From Acidimicrobiales bacterium (GTDB taxonomy: Bacteria > Actinomycetota > Acidimicrobiia > Acidimicrobiales > Iamiaceae), in the NCBI GenBank assembly GCA_030448105.1, contig JAUJNP010000001.1, positions 297,403 to 361,402 on the forward strand: a stretch of 64,000 bases of DNA, in the 5' to 3' direction. Positions within the stretch are counted from its first letter, which is position 1, and every line of letters starts with the position of its first letter. Shown one piece after another: positions 35,458 to 43,566 of the stretch. The position numbers and the translations under genes are program-made. The notes under the pieces are model-generated. The model had not been told where the DNA came from. It did no database searches and saw only the letters and a list, made by a program, of their open reading frames with translations.

Positions 35458-36378
35458 TTGCGGACCCTGCTGCTGGTGAACTCCTCGGCCTCGTCGGTGA
35501 CGGCCCGGGGGCGGGTGGTGATCCAGAAGGCGCTCTCGGCCGACCACGACGTGACCCTGGCCGAGACCAGCCGCCGGGGCCACGCCACCCGCCTGGCCCG
35601 GGGGGCGGCGACCGACGGCGTGGAGGTGGTGGTGGTGCTCGGGGGCGACGGCACCCTGAACGAGGCGGCCAACGGCCTGGCCGGGACGAGGTGCGCGCTC
35701 GCCCCCCTGCCGGGCGGGTCGACCAACGTGTTCGCCCGGACCATCGGCCTGCCCAACGACCCGATCGAGGCCACCGGGGTGCTGCTCGACTCGCTGGCCC
35801 GTGGTTCCATCCGCCCGGTGGGCCTCGGGTCGGTGAACGGCCGGTACTTCCTCTTCCACGTGGGGATGGGCTACGACGCCGCCGTGGTCGCCCAGGTGGA
35901 GCGCCGGGAGACCTTCAAGCGCTACCTCGGCCACCCACTGTTCGTCTACTCCGCGTTCAGCGCCTGGTTCCGCCACTACGACCGCAGCCGCGCCCGCTTC
36001 ACCGTGCGCCACGACGACGGCGCCGAGGTGGAGGCCGCCTTCGCCGTCGCCTTCAACACCAACCCCTACACGTACTTCGCCAACCGCGCCCTCGACGTGG
36101 CCCCCGAGGCCACCCTGGATCGAGCCCTGGTGGCCCTCACCGTGCGGGACCTGGCCTTTGCCAAGATCCTGCGCCTGGCCCGGGCCGCCCTGTCGCAGGG
36201 CAGCGGTGGGAGCAAGGTCCGCCGGCTGCGCTTCGTCGACTACCGCACCGACTGCGAGCGCTTCACCGTCACCGGCCACGGGCCGTTCCCCTACCAGGTC
36301 GACGGGGACCACCTCGGCGACACCGAGCGCCTCGAGCTCCGCCACGAGCCCGACGCCCTCAACCTGGTCCTCCCATAG
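35458..36378 (+). CDS. Diacylglycerol kinase family lipid kinase
   Basis: 306 residues from a TTG at 35458. The catalytic-domain motif VVVLGGDGTLNEAANGLAG and the substrate loop LAPLPGGSTNVFART are intact; the C-terminal half is beta-rich with HVGMGYDAAVVAQVE. It phosphorylates diacylglycerol, sphingoid base or a related lipid. Divergent from etfB with a 74-bp gap. Confidence 0.9.
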   Translation: MRTLLLVNSSASSVTARGRVVIQKALSADHDVTLAETSRRGHATRLARGAATDGVEVVVVLGGDGTLNEAANGLAGTRCALAPLPGGSTNVFARTIGLPNDPIEATGVLLDSLARGSIRPVGLGSVNGRYFLFHVGMGYDAAVVAQVERRETFKRYLGHPLFVYSAFSAWFRHYDRSRARFTVRHDDGAEVEAAFAVAFNTNPYTYFANRALDVAPEATLDRALVALTVRDLAFAKILRLARAALSQGSGGSKVRRLRFVDYRTDCERFTVTGHGPFPYQVDGDHLGDTERLELRHEPDALNLVLP

Positions 36379-36424
36379 ACGGTCTCACGGGCGGGCGGGC
36401 CGGCGGCGCCCTACCATCCGGCCC

Positions 36425-37150
36425 GTGAAGAGCGACCTCTTTTCCAACAACCTGGAGTCGACCACCGACTCCCAGTTCGCGCTGCAGAACTCGAAGATGC
36501 TGCGGGTGAAGTTGAACGGCACCGTCACCGCCCGCCAGGGCTCGATGGTGGCCTACCAGGGCCAGGCCGACTTCAACTACCAGTCGGCGGGCGGCATCGG
36601 GAAGATGCTGAAGCAGAAGCTCACCGGCGAGGGCGTGGCCACCATGTCGGTGACCGGCCAGGGCGACGTCTTCTTCGCCGACCAGGGCCGTGACGTGCAC
36701 CTCATCTACCTCGAGGGCGACGCCATCAGCATCAACGGTCGCAGCGTCCTCGCCTACGACACCTCGATGGACGTCGACGTCCACCTCATCCAGGGGGGCG
36801 GCATGATGTCGGGCGGGCTGTTCAACACCATCATCCGGGGCACCGGGTGGGTGGCGGTGACGTCCCACGGCACGCCGGTGGTGCTCCAGACCGACGCCCC
36901 CACCTTTGCCGACTCCAACGCGGTGGTGTGCTGGTCGGCCAACCTCCAGACCACGGTGGCCCGCTCGTTCAAGATGGCCGGCCTGATCGGCCGGGGCACC
37001 GGCGAGGCGGTCCAGATCGGCTTCAACGGCCAGGGCTGGGTGATCGTCCAACCGAGCGAGCTGGACCTGGCCACCATGAACCAGGCCGGCGCCCAGACCG
37101 GCGCCCCAGCCGGCGTCGGCGGCGCCCTGGGCGGGCTGCTCGGCCGCTAG
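36425..37150 (+). CDS. AIM24 family protein
   Basis: 241 residues, GTG start. The AIM24 beta-helix-like fold is recognisable: ARQGSMVAYQGQADFNYQ, GEGVATMSVTGQGDVFFAD and the C-terminal GRGTGEAVQIGFNGQGWVIV, followed by a glycine-rich tail. Function in bacteria is unknown. Its TAG stop shares the tetranucleotide CTAG (37147-37150) with the stop of the convergent phosphodiesterase gene. Confidence 0.9.
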   Translation: MKSDLFSNNLESTTDSQFALQNSKMLRVKLNGTVTARQGSMVAYQGQADFNYQSAGGIGKMLKQKLTGEGVATMSVTGQGDVFFADQGRDVHLIYLEGDAISINGRSVLAYDTSMDVDVHLIQGGGMMSGGLFNTIIRGTGWVAVTSHGTPVVLQTDAPTFADSNAVVCWSANLQTTVARSFKMAGLIGRGTGEAVQIGFNGQGWVIVQPSELDLATMNQAGAQTGAPAGVGGALGGLLGR

Positions 37151-37860
37151 AGCTGTCCGTCGAGCGCCCGGCGGGCCACGTCGGGCACGTTGGTGACCAC
37201 GCCGTCCACCCCCCAACCGGCCAGCTCGCGGATGCGCTCGGGGTCGTCCACCGTCCAGACGTTCACGGCCAGGCCCCGATCGTGGGCGGCCGCCACCTCC
37301 TCGGCCGTCACCAGCGGGTCCCATGGGTGCACGGCGGTGTGGCCGGCGGCGGCGGCCACCTCGACGGCGGCGGCCAGGTCGGCCCTCGCCACGAGCAGGG
37401 CGGTGGCCAGCCGGGTGTCGAGGGCGGCGACCCGCTCGACGGTGGGGCCGTGGAAGGACGACACCAGCACGTCGTCGACCCACCCGGCCCGCGCCACCAG
37501 GCCCACCACCGCTTCGGCCACCGCCTCGGTGGGGTCGAAGTCGGCGTCGGCCGGCCAGTTCTTGATCTCGACGTTCACGACCATGCCGGTGCAGGCGTCG
37601 AGCGCCTCGCCGAGGTGAGCCACCGACGGCGGCAGCGCGGCGGCCGGCAGCTCGACGATGAGGCGCCCGTCAGGCAGGTGGGCGTCGTGGTGGACGACGA
37701 CGTGGCCGTCGGCGGTGCGCCGGGCGTCCAGCTCCACGCCGTCGGCGCCCAGCTCCCGGGCCAGGGTGAACGCCTCGATGGTGTTCTCGGGGGCGGCCGC
37801 CGACGCGCCACGGTGGGCGAAGATGAGGGGGCGGGCCCGACGGTCAGCCATCGCCGCCAC
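37147..37860 (-). CDS. Glycerophosphodiester phosphodiesterase
   Basis: 237 residues. The GDPD catalytic signature is IFAHRGASAAAPENTIEAF with the first His and Arg, then GADGVELDARRTADGHVVVHHD with the metal-binding Glu/Asp and second His. The C-terminal part (VNVWTVDDPERIRELAGWGV) is conserved. It lacks a signal peptide, so it probably acts on cytoplasmic glycerophosphodiesters. Confidence 0.93.
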   Translation of the reverse strand: MAAMADRRARPLIFAHRGASAAAPENTIEAFTLARELGADGVELDARRTADGHVVVHHDAHLPDGRLIVELPAAALPPSVAHLGEALDACTGMVVNVEIKNWPADADFDPTEAVAEAVVGLVARAGWVDDVLVSSFHGPTVERVAALDTRLATALLVARADLAAAVEVAAAAGHTAVHPWDPLVTAEEVAAAHDRGLAVNVWTVDDPERIRELAGWGVDGVVTNVPDVARRALDGQL

Positions 37861-37888
37861 CTTTCGTCATGATTTCGCAAAGAAGTGC

Positions 37889-37917
37889 TTGCAACAGGCA
37901 GCACCGCCGGGTACCGT
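37889..37917 (+). promoter_or_regulatory. Candidate sigma-70-type promoter for whiB
   Basis: TTGCAA (37889-37894), a 17-bp spacer and TACCGT (37912-37917). The predicted transcript start near 37925 would leave an 85-nt leader containing the dyads below and GGAGG (37999-38003) five bases before the GTG. Confidence 0.5.
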
Positions 37918-37963
37918 GCCTTCGTCCCGCTGCGCACACCTTGAGATCTTGGGTGCGACAGCA

Positions 37964-37991
37964 TGTGAACATCGTCACGAACAGTCGTGAC
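37964..37991. promoter_or_regulatory. CRP-like site and overlapping dyad upstream of whiB
   Basis: TGTGA-N6-TCACG (37964-37979) differs from the TGTGA-N6-TCACA CRP consensus at one position. It overlaps a perfect dyad GTCACGA-ACAG-TCGTGAC (37974-37991). In mycobacteria whiB1 is regulated by the cAMP-binding CRP protein (established), so such a site here is meaningful; its downstream position relative to the candidate promoter suggests repression or a second promoter. Confidence 0.5.
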
Positions 37992-38008
37992 CCTTTCTGG
38001 AGGTCGTT

Positions 38009-38302
38009 GTGGCGCTCAGCTCGAGCCACCTGTTGTCCCTCACCCTGGCCACCCACGAGTGGCGGGCCGTGTCGGCCTGCCGGGACACCGACCCCGACCT
38101 GTTCTTCCCGGTGGGCACCACCGGCCCGGCCATCGAGCAGATCGAGAACGCCAAGGCGGTGTGCCGGACCTGTGAGGCCCAGGCCCCTTGCCTCGAGTAC
38201 GCCCTCGCCACCAACCAGGACTCGGGCATCTGGGGCGGCACCTCCGAGGAGGAGCGCCGCAAGCTCCGCAAGCACTACACCCGCCACCGCCGCACCGCCT
38301 GA
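38009..38302 (+). CDS. whiB: WhiB family Fe-S transcriptional regulator, WhiB1-like
   Basis: 97 residues, GTG start with GGAGG five bases upstream. The four cluster-binding cysteines are at 24, 52, 55 and 61 (C-x2-C-x5-C in the second part), followed by the turn GIWGG and a basic tail RRKLRKHYTRHRR. It binds a 4Fe-4S cluster and the principal sigma factor. Being next to a PdtaS-like kinase matches the mycobacterial whiB1 (Rv3219)-pdtaS (Rv3220c) order. Confidence 0.95.
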   Translation: MALSSSHLLSLTLATHEWRAVSACRDTDPDLFFPVGTTGPAIEQIENAKAVCRTCEAQAPCLEYALATNQDSGIWGGTSEEERRKLRKHYTRHRRTA

Positions 38303-38310
38303 CCCTTCCC

Positions 38311-38396
38311 GACGCGGCGCAGTCCGCCAGGCGGAGCCGCCCCGAGCGTGACACCCGGTGGGCGAAGCCCTGACCTGAGGAGCGAAGCGACGAAGG
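38311..38396. repeat. Gene-end repeat, locus B
   Basis: One copy fills the gap between the convergent whiB and pdtaS genes. It holds CCGCCAGGCGGAGC (with a TCCGCC/GGCGGA hairpin), TGACACCCGG, GGCGAAGCCC and a GGAGCGAAGCG ending shared with locus A. Confidence 0.75.
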
Positions 38397-39869
38397 TCAC
38401 AATGTGATCGGCACTCGCAGCTCCACCACCGTGCCGGGGGTGTCGTCGAGCGGCTCGTACATGTCGATGGTGCCGCCGAGGTCCGAAGTCACCAGTGCCC
38501 GGACGATCGAGAGCCCGAGGCCCTTGGTCGAGGCCACCGAGAAGCCTTCGGGGAGGCCCACGCCGTCGTCGACCACCCGCACGGTGAGCTCCCGGGCGTC
38601 GTTGGCCAGCTCGACCCGGACGTGGCCGGGGGGGCGGGCGTCGTCGCCGTTGGCGGCGGGGAAGGCGTGGTCGACCGCGTTCTGGAGCAGCTCGTTGAGC
38701 ACGACGGCCATGGGCGTGGCGATGGTGGCCGGCAGGGTGCCGGGATCGCCGGCGATGCCGAGCTCCACGTGGCGGTCGGGTGACACGAGCCCCTCCTCCA
38801 CCATCCGCAGCAGCGGTCGCAGGATGTCGAGGAAGGGCACGTCCTCGCCGGCGTCGCGGGAGAGCGTCTCGTGCACGAGGGCGATGGAGGAGATGCGTCG
38901 CACCGACTCCTCGATGGCGTCCTTGGCCTCGGGCGAGGCGAGCCGCCGACCCTGCAGCCGCAGCAGGGAGGAGATGGTCTGGAGGTTGTTCTTCACCCGG
39001 TGGTGGATCTCGCGGATGGTGGCGTCCTTGGAGAGGAGCAAACGGTCGCGGCGGCGCAGCTCCGACACGTCGCGCAGCAGGACCACCGCGCCCGACACCC
39101 GGCCCTGCTCCAGCACGGGGATGCAGCGCACCAGCACGGTGACGCCGGTGCTGCTCTCGACCTCCTCGGTGACGGGCGCGGCCATGGTGAAGGCGGTGCG
39201 CACGACGTCGTCGTCGAGGCCGAGCTCGCCCAGCCGGAGGCCCTCGGTGCTCACGTGGACGCCGGCGCGGTGGAGGGCGGAGACGGCGTTGGGCGAGGCG
39301 TACTCCACCCGGGCGGAGCGGTCGAGCACGAGGCAGCCGTCGCCGACGCGGGGGGCCTCCTCGCTCTCGCTGTCCTCGGCGGTGAACGGGAACTCGCCGG
39401 CCGCGATCATGCGGGCGAAGCGGTTGAAGATCTCGGTGTAGATCCGCTCCAGCTCGCCGGGGGACCGGCCCACCGAGGGGGCCGACTCCCGGGACAGGAC
39501 GGCCACCGTGACCCCCTGCCAGCGCACGGGGATGCACAGCATGCGCACCCGCTCGCGGATGACGGGGTCGGTGACCTCACCCTCGATGATCTCGCCCAGC
39601 CGGTAGGAGCGGGCCACCAGCGGGCGCTCGACCTCGTCGGTGATCTCGCCGAGGAGGTCATGGCGGTAGAGGGTCTGGTTGGTGGTGGGCCGGATCTGGC
39701 CGAGCACGACGAACTGGGTGCCGGCATCGTCGGTGGGCACGAACAGCAGCAGGTCAGAGAAGCAGAAGTCGGCCAGGAGCCCCCACGACGTCACCATCCG
39801 GTGGAGGTGACTGGTCTGGGCCGCGGTCAGCCTCGTGCGGGCCTCGGCGATGTCGGTGAGGCTGGCCAT
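38397..39869 (-). CDS. pdtaS: Sensor histidine kinase, PdtaS-like
   Basis: 490 residues, cytoplasmic. An N-terminal GAF-like domain (HRMVTSWGLLADFCFSDLLL), a PAS domain (GCLVLDRSARVEYASPNAVS) and the HisKA_2 phosphoacceptor EIHHRVKNNLQTISSLLRLQ are followed by an HATPase with NELLQNAVDHAFP and DDGVGLP. In mycobacteria PdtaS signals to the RNA-binding antiterminator PdtaR; no pdtaR is in this window. Confidence 0.92.
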   Translation of the reverse strand: MASLTDIAEARTRLTAAQTSHLHRMVTSWGLLADFCFSDLLLFVPTDDAGTQFVVLGQIRPTTNQTLYRHDLLGEITDEVERPLVARSYRLGEIIEGEVTDPVIRERVRMLCIPVRWQGVTVAVLSRESAPSVGRSPGELERIYTEIFNRFARMIAAGEFPFTAEDSESEEAPRVGDGCLVLDRSARVEYASPNAVSALHRAGVHVSTEGLRLGELGLDDDVVRTAFTMAAPVTEEVESSTGVTVLVRCIPVLEQGRVSGAVVLLRDVSELRRRDRLLLSKDATIREIHHRVKNNLQTISSLLRLQGRRLASPEAKDAIEESVRRISSIALVHETLSRDAGEDVPFLDILRPLLRMVEEGLVSPDRHVELGIAGDPGTLPATIATPMAVVLNELLQNAVDHAFPAANGDDARPPGHVRVELANDARELTVRVVDDGVGLPEGFSVASTKGLGLSIVRALVTSDLGGTIDMYEPLDDTPGTVVELRVPITL

Positions 39870-39920
39870 CGCCGCCGATCGTACGGGACGTCCGCCGACC
39901 GACCTCTAGGGTGCCCGGCC

Positions 39921-40712
39921 ATGTTTCAGCCGGTGCAGCCCCTGTTCGAGCCGGCCGCCGACGGCGCGTGGCAGGCCACCGAGGTGGCGCTCGGGCCGTG
40001 GTCGCCCGACGCCCTCCACGGTGGGCCGGTGGCGGCGCTACTGGCCCGCGCCATCGAGGCGGTGGAGGCGCCGGCACCGATGGCGCCGGCCCGGCTCACC
40101 GTCGAGCTGCTGCGCCCCGTGGGCCGTGAGCCGGTGCGGGTGGCCGCCGAGGTCCTGCGCCCTGGACGCAAGGTGCAGGTGGTGGAAGCCACCCTCGAGG
40201 GGTCGTCCGGGCCCCTGGCCCGGGCCCGGGCGCTGCGCATCCGGGAGCAGGCGGTGCCGGTGCCTCCCGGCCCGCCGGAGGTGGTGCCGCCCGGCCCGGA
40301 GCACGGCACCGACTCGCCCCCGTGGCGGGAGGACGAGCCAGTGGCCTTCCACAACACCGGCGTCGAGCACCGGTTCGTGCTCGGTCGCTTCGACCGGCCT
40401 GGCCCCGCCACCGACTGGATCCGCCTGGTGGCGCCGGTCGTGCCCGACGAGGAACCGTCCCCCCTGCAACGGGTGGCGGCCGCCGCCGACTTCGGCAACG
40501 GCATCAGCGGCATCCTGGACCCGGCCGCCGCCACCTGGATCAACCCCGACCTCACCGTGCACCTGTCCCGGCTGCCGGTGGATGAGTGGATCGCCCTGGA
40601 GGCCACCACCCACCTCGGCCCCGACGGCTGGGGCCTGGCCGAGAGCGCCCTCTACGACACCCGAGGTCGCATCGGCCGGGCCGTCCAGAGCTTGGTGGTG
40701 GAGCCGCGGTAG
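39921..40712 (+). CDS. Acyl-CoA thioesterase family protein (TesB-like double hotdog)
   Basis: 263 residues. Two hotdog halves: GPWSPDALHGGPVAALLARA and LTVELLRPVGREPVRVAAEV, then ADFGNGISGILDP and HLSRLPVDEWIALEATTHLG with LAESALYDTRGRIGRAVQSL. Such proteins hydrolyse acyl-CoA; the substrate is unknown. Divergent from pdtaS by 51 bases. Confidence 0.85.
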   Translation: MFQPVQPLFEPAADGAWQATEVALGPWSPDALHGGPVAALLARAIEAVEAPAPMAPARLTVELLRPVGREPVRVAAEVLRPGRKVQVVEATLEGSSGPLARARALRIREQAVPVPPGPPEVVPPGPEHGTDSPPWREDEPVAFHNTGVEHRFVLGRFDRPGPATDWIRLVAPVVPDEEPSPLQRVAAAADFGNGISGILDPAAATWINPDLTVHLSRLPVDEWIALEATTHLGPDGWGLAESALYDTRGRIGRAVQSLVVEPR

Positions 40713-40725
40713 AGCGGCTGGTGAC

Positions 40726-40896
40726 GCTGCGGAGTCCGCCAGGCGGAGCAGCCCCCCAATTGAGAGCCGGATCGGCGAAGCCGGCTCCGCCGCAGGCGGA
40801 GCAGACCAGCACAGCCAGGCGGAGCAGCCCCCCGGGATGAAAGTCGGATCGGCGAAGCCGGCTCCGCCGGAGGCGGAGCAGAGCCAGCACAGCCCC
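40726..40896. repeat. Gene-end repeat, locus C (two tandem copies)
   Basis: Two copies with a 76-bp period (CAGGCGGAGCAGCCCCCC begins at 40740 and again at 40816). Each continues with GGATCGGCGAAGCCGGCTCC and AGGCGGAGCAGA. It lies between the convergent thioesterase and ArsA-like genes. Confidence 0.8.
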
Positions 40897-42081
40897 CTAG
40901 CGCCAGATCTGCTCGCCGAGGCGTAGGAGGCCGGGCAGGTCGGCGATGTCCTGGTCGAAGTAGGGCACGCTCGCCACCACCTCCGGCGTGCGGGCCAGCT
41001 CGGCCTGCTGCTCGCTCTCCCGGGTGGCGACCACCTGGTAGTTGAGGAAGCTCTCCCCCACCTCGTGCAGCACCCGGGCCACGTCGTCGGGCGTGCCGAT
41101 GCCGTCGGCCACCTGGGGGGCGATGGTGGCCGCGTCCGAGCACAGGCGCCGGGCCACCGGCGTGGTCACCGTCCGCCGCAGGTAGGACGGCAGCACCTTG
41201 TTGAGCACCAGCGCGCCGAGGTGGAGGCCCCGCTGGTCGAGCTCGCCCATGAAGAACTCGGCCTCGCGCACCGGGGCCGACTCGAGGGTGGACACCACGA
41301 GGAACGTGGTGCGCTTGTCCGACAGGGTGCGGGCCACCGACTCCGCCCGCTGCACGAACCCGGGTGCCATGGTCTGGAACAGGAGGAAGAACTGGGCGAT
41401 GTCCTCGAGGAACTGGGTGCCGAGGATGGAGTCGGCCACCCGGTAGAAGGGCTTGGACGCCATGTTCACGAGGCGGGACTTGGCCGGGGCGGTGAGCCAA
41501 CGCAGCAGCCGGCTGCTGAAGAAGTCGGCCATGCGGTCGGGCGCCTCGAGGAAGTCGATGGCGTTGCGGGTGGGCGGCGTGTCCACCACGATCAGGTCGT
41601 AGGTGCCGGCCGTGTGCAGCTCGTAGAGCCGCTCCATGGCGATGTAGTCGTGACTCTGCACGAACTTCCCGGTGATGTTGGCGTAGAGCGGGTTGGCGAG
41701 GATGGCGTCGCGGGTCTTGGCGTCCGGCGCGTGGCGGCGCACGAGGTCGTCCCACGACGCCTTGGTGTCGAGCATGGCCGCGTAGAGCTCGCCGCGGGGC
41801 TCCACTCCGGCCTCGGCGAACTCCTCCGGCGGCACCCTGGTCTCCACGTTGCCGAACTGCTCGAGGCCCAGCGCGTTGGCGAGACGCCGGGCGGGGTCGA
41901 CGGTGAGCACCAGCACCCGCCCCCCGAGGTGGGTGGCGGCCATGGCCCCCAGGGCGGCGGCGGCGGTGGTCTTGCCGACCCCGCCCGCTCCGCAGCTGAT
42001 GGCAATCTCCTTGGCCGCCAGCAGCTGTTCGAGGGTGCGGGCCCGCTCGTCGGCGCTCGCCTGGGCGCCACCGCGGGCCAT
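40897..42081 (-). CDS. ArsA/GET3-family ATPase, second subunit
   Basis: 394 residues. The P-loop reads ISCGAGGVGKTTAAAAL: the first lysine of the deviant GKGGxGKT Walker A is replaced by alanine. Switch-like regions VDPARRLANALGLE and VVDTPPTRNAIDFLEAPDRM follow. The start (ATG 42081) overlaps the upstream ArsA stop by one base (TGATG). Mycobacteria have a similar adjacent pair (Rv3679-Rv3680). The missing signature lysine suggests an asymmetric heterodimer. Confidence 0.88.
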   Translation of the reverse strand: MARGGAQASADERARTLEQLLAAKEIAISCGAGGVGKTTAAAALGAMAATHLGGRVLVLTVDPARRLANALGLEQFGNVETRVPPEEFAEAGVEPRGELYAAMLDTKASWDDLVRRHAPDAKTRDAILANPLYANITGKFVQSHDYIAMERLYELHTAGTYDLIVVDTPPTRNAIDFLEAPDRMADFFSSRLLRWLTAPAKSRLVNMASKPFYRVADSILGTQFLEDIAQFFLLFQTMAPGFVQRAESVARTLSDKRTTFLVVSTLESAPVREAEFFMGELDQRGLHLGALVLNKVLPSYLRRTVTTPVARRLCSDAATIAPQVADGIGTPDDVARVLHEVGESFLNYQVVATRESEQQAELARTPEVVASVPYFDQDIADLPGLLRLGEQIWR

Positions 42082-43031
42082 CAGTACCCCAGCTCCTGGG
42101 ACAAGGCCTCGGCCACCTGGCGGGTGGCCCGCAGACCCTGGGCCCGGGTGAACAGGTAGGGCAGGTACAGCAGGGGCAGGTCACCGGGCAGGCCCTTGCG
42201 GAGGCGGTCGAGGTGCCCGGCGCGGGTGCGGCGCAGGGTCACCGCCAGGCGGGCCCCCTCGAGGATCGGTCCCACGTCGCCGCCGGCCGCCGCCGCCAGC
42301 GCCTCGGTGTGCTCCGGCTCGCGCAGCTGGTCGAAGATGGCCTCCTCGTTGCGACCGAACAGCTCGGGCAGCACCCGGTTGACGATCACCGCCGCCAGGT
42401 CGACATCGGTCTCGCCGCTGATGCGCCCGGCCAGCTCGATGGTCTCGTTGACCGGCATCTCCTCGGGGGCCGACACGATCACCGCACCGGTCTGGCGAGG
42501 GTCGGCGAGGATGTCGATCATCCAATCGGTCTGGTTGCGGACCATTCCCACCTTCACCAGCTCCCTGATCCCCTGGGGGGCGGCGAGCTGGCCGACGATG
42601 TGGCCGGTGGCGACCGCGTCCACCACCACGAGGTCGTAGTGGCGCTCGCGCACCTCCCAGCAGAGCTTGCCGACGGTGAGGATCTCCTTCACGCCGGGAG
42701 CGGCGTCGGCGATGAAGTCGAAGGTGCGGGCCAAGGGCCCGACCCGGGCCAGCATCGGCACCTTGAGCTGGAGCTTCAGGTACTCCTTGAGCGACTCCTC
42801 GGTGTCCATCGACATGGCGAAGAGCCGCGGCTGGACCTCGTGGGGATCGAACTCGGTGGGGCCGGCCTCGAAGAAGTCGGCCATGCCGCCCTTGGCGTCG
42901 ACCTCGCACACCAACGTGCGCTGGCCCCGCTCGGCGGCCAGGAGGGCCAGCCCGGCGGCCACGGTGGTCTTGCCCACGCCGCCCTTGCCGGTGACGAACA
43001 GCAGGCGACGGTCGAGCAGGTCGAGGGGCAT
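42081..43031 (-). CDS. ArsA/GET3-family ATPase, first subunit
   Basis: 316 residues, ATG at 43031. The deviant Walker A is complete (LLFVTGKGGVGKTTVAAGLA), followed by CEVDAKGGMADFF and VVVDAVATGHIVGQLAAPQG. The family uses ATP for anion extrusion or for targeting membrane proteins; the actinobacterial pair has been linked to envelope and glycerol-related phenotypes, but its mechanism is unclear. It lies 58 bases downstream of DUF3107. Confidence 0.88.
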   Translation of the reverse strand: MPLDLLDRRLLFVTGKGGVGKTTVAAGLALLAAERGQRTLVCEVDAKGGMADFFEAGPTEFDPHEVQPRLFAMSMDTEESLKEYLKLQLKVPMLARVGPLARTFDFIADAAPGVKEILTVGKLCWEVRERHYDLVVVDAVATGHIVGQLAAPQGIRELVKVGMVRNQTDWMIDILADPRQTGAVIVSAPEEMPVNETIELAGRISGETDVDLAAVIVNRVLPELFGRNEEAIFDQLREPEHTEALAAAAGGDVGPILEGARLAVTLRRTRAGHLDRLRKGLPGDLPLLYLPYLFTRAQGLRATRQVAEALSQELGY

Positions 43032-43089
43032 GGGCGATCGGGACGGCGGCGGACGGGCGAGGGCGGGGCGGGGGCCGGGGCGAGGCGGT

Positions 43090-43320
43090 CTAGGCGCCGA
43101 AGCCGATGCGGCGGTCGCCGTCCGGAGTGCCGAGCTCCACGTAGGCGACCTTGTCGGCGGGCACGCCCACCTGGCGGCCGCGCCGGTCGGTGATCCACAC
43201 CATCGACCCACCGCCGATCGCCGACTCGAGGTCAGCCTTCAGCTTCGCCGGCTCGGTGTCGTCGGGCAGCTCGATGTCGAGCTCCTTGGCGCTGTAGGTC
43301 ACACCGATGCGGACGTCCAC
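43090..43320 (-). CDS. DUF3107 family protein
   Basis: 76 residues, starting MDVRIGVTYSAKELDIELPD and ending RRIGFGA, an exact match in size and ends to the actinobacterial DUF3107 family (for example mycobacterial TB9.4). Function is unknown. It is the first gene of a likely three-gene transcript with the ArsA pair, and its upstream region is occupied by repeat locus D. Confidence 0.92.
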   Translation of the reverse strand: MDVRIGVTYSAKELDIELPDDTEPAKLKADLESAIGGGSMVWITDRRGRQVGVPADKVAYVELGTPDGDRRIGFGA

Positions 43321-43387
43321 GCGGTCCTCCTAGGGATCGGGGGTCATCGTAGGGGGAACGGCGCGCCGCACCCCCAGGCAGGCCGAC

Positions 43388-43560
43388 GCTGCGCAGCCGC
43401 CAGGCGGAGCAGCCCCCACGATGACACCCGGATCGGCGAAGCCGGCTCCGCCCGCCGGCGGAGCAAAGCCAGCACAGCCGCCAGGCGAAGCAGCCCCCAC
43501 GATGACACCCGGATCGGCGAAGCCGGCTCCGCCCGCTGGCGGAGCAAAGCCAGGACAGTC
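43388..43560. repeat. Gene-end repeat, locus D (two near-identical tandem copies)
   Basis: An 81-bp period: AGCCGCCAGGCG begins at 43395 and 43476. The copies differ at only three positions. Each contains GCCAGGCGGAGC or its variant GCCAGGCGAAGC, TGACACCCGG, GGCGAAGCCGGC and GGCGGAGCAAAGCC. It is downstream of the cytochrome b gene and upstream of DUF3107. Confidence 0.85.
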
Positions 43561-43566
43561 GGCCCC

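Noticed and set aside
40726-43560. Tandem repeats considered as a CRISPR array or attachment sites
   Set aside because: Repeats are contiguous without unique spacers and no cas or integrase genes are near; a gene-end repeat family explains them better.
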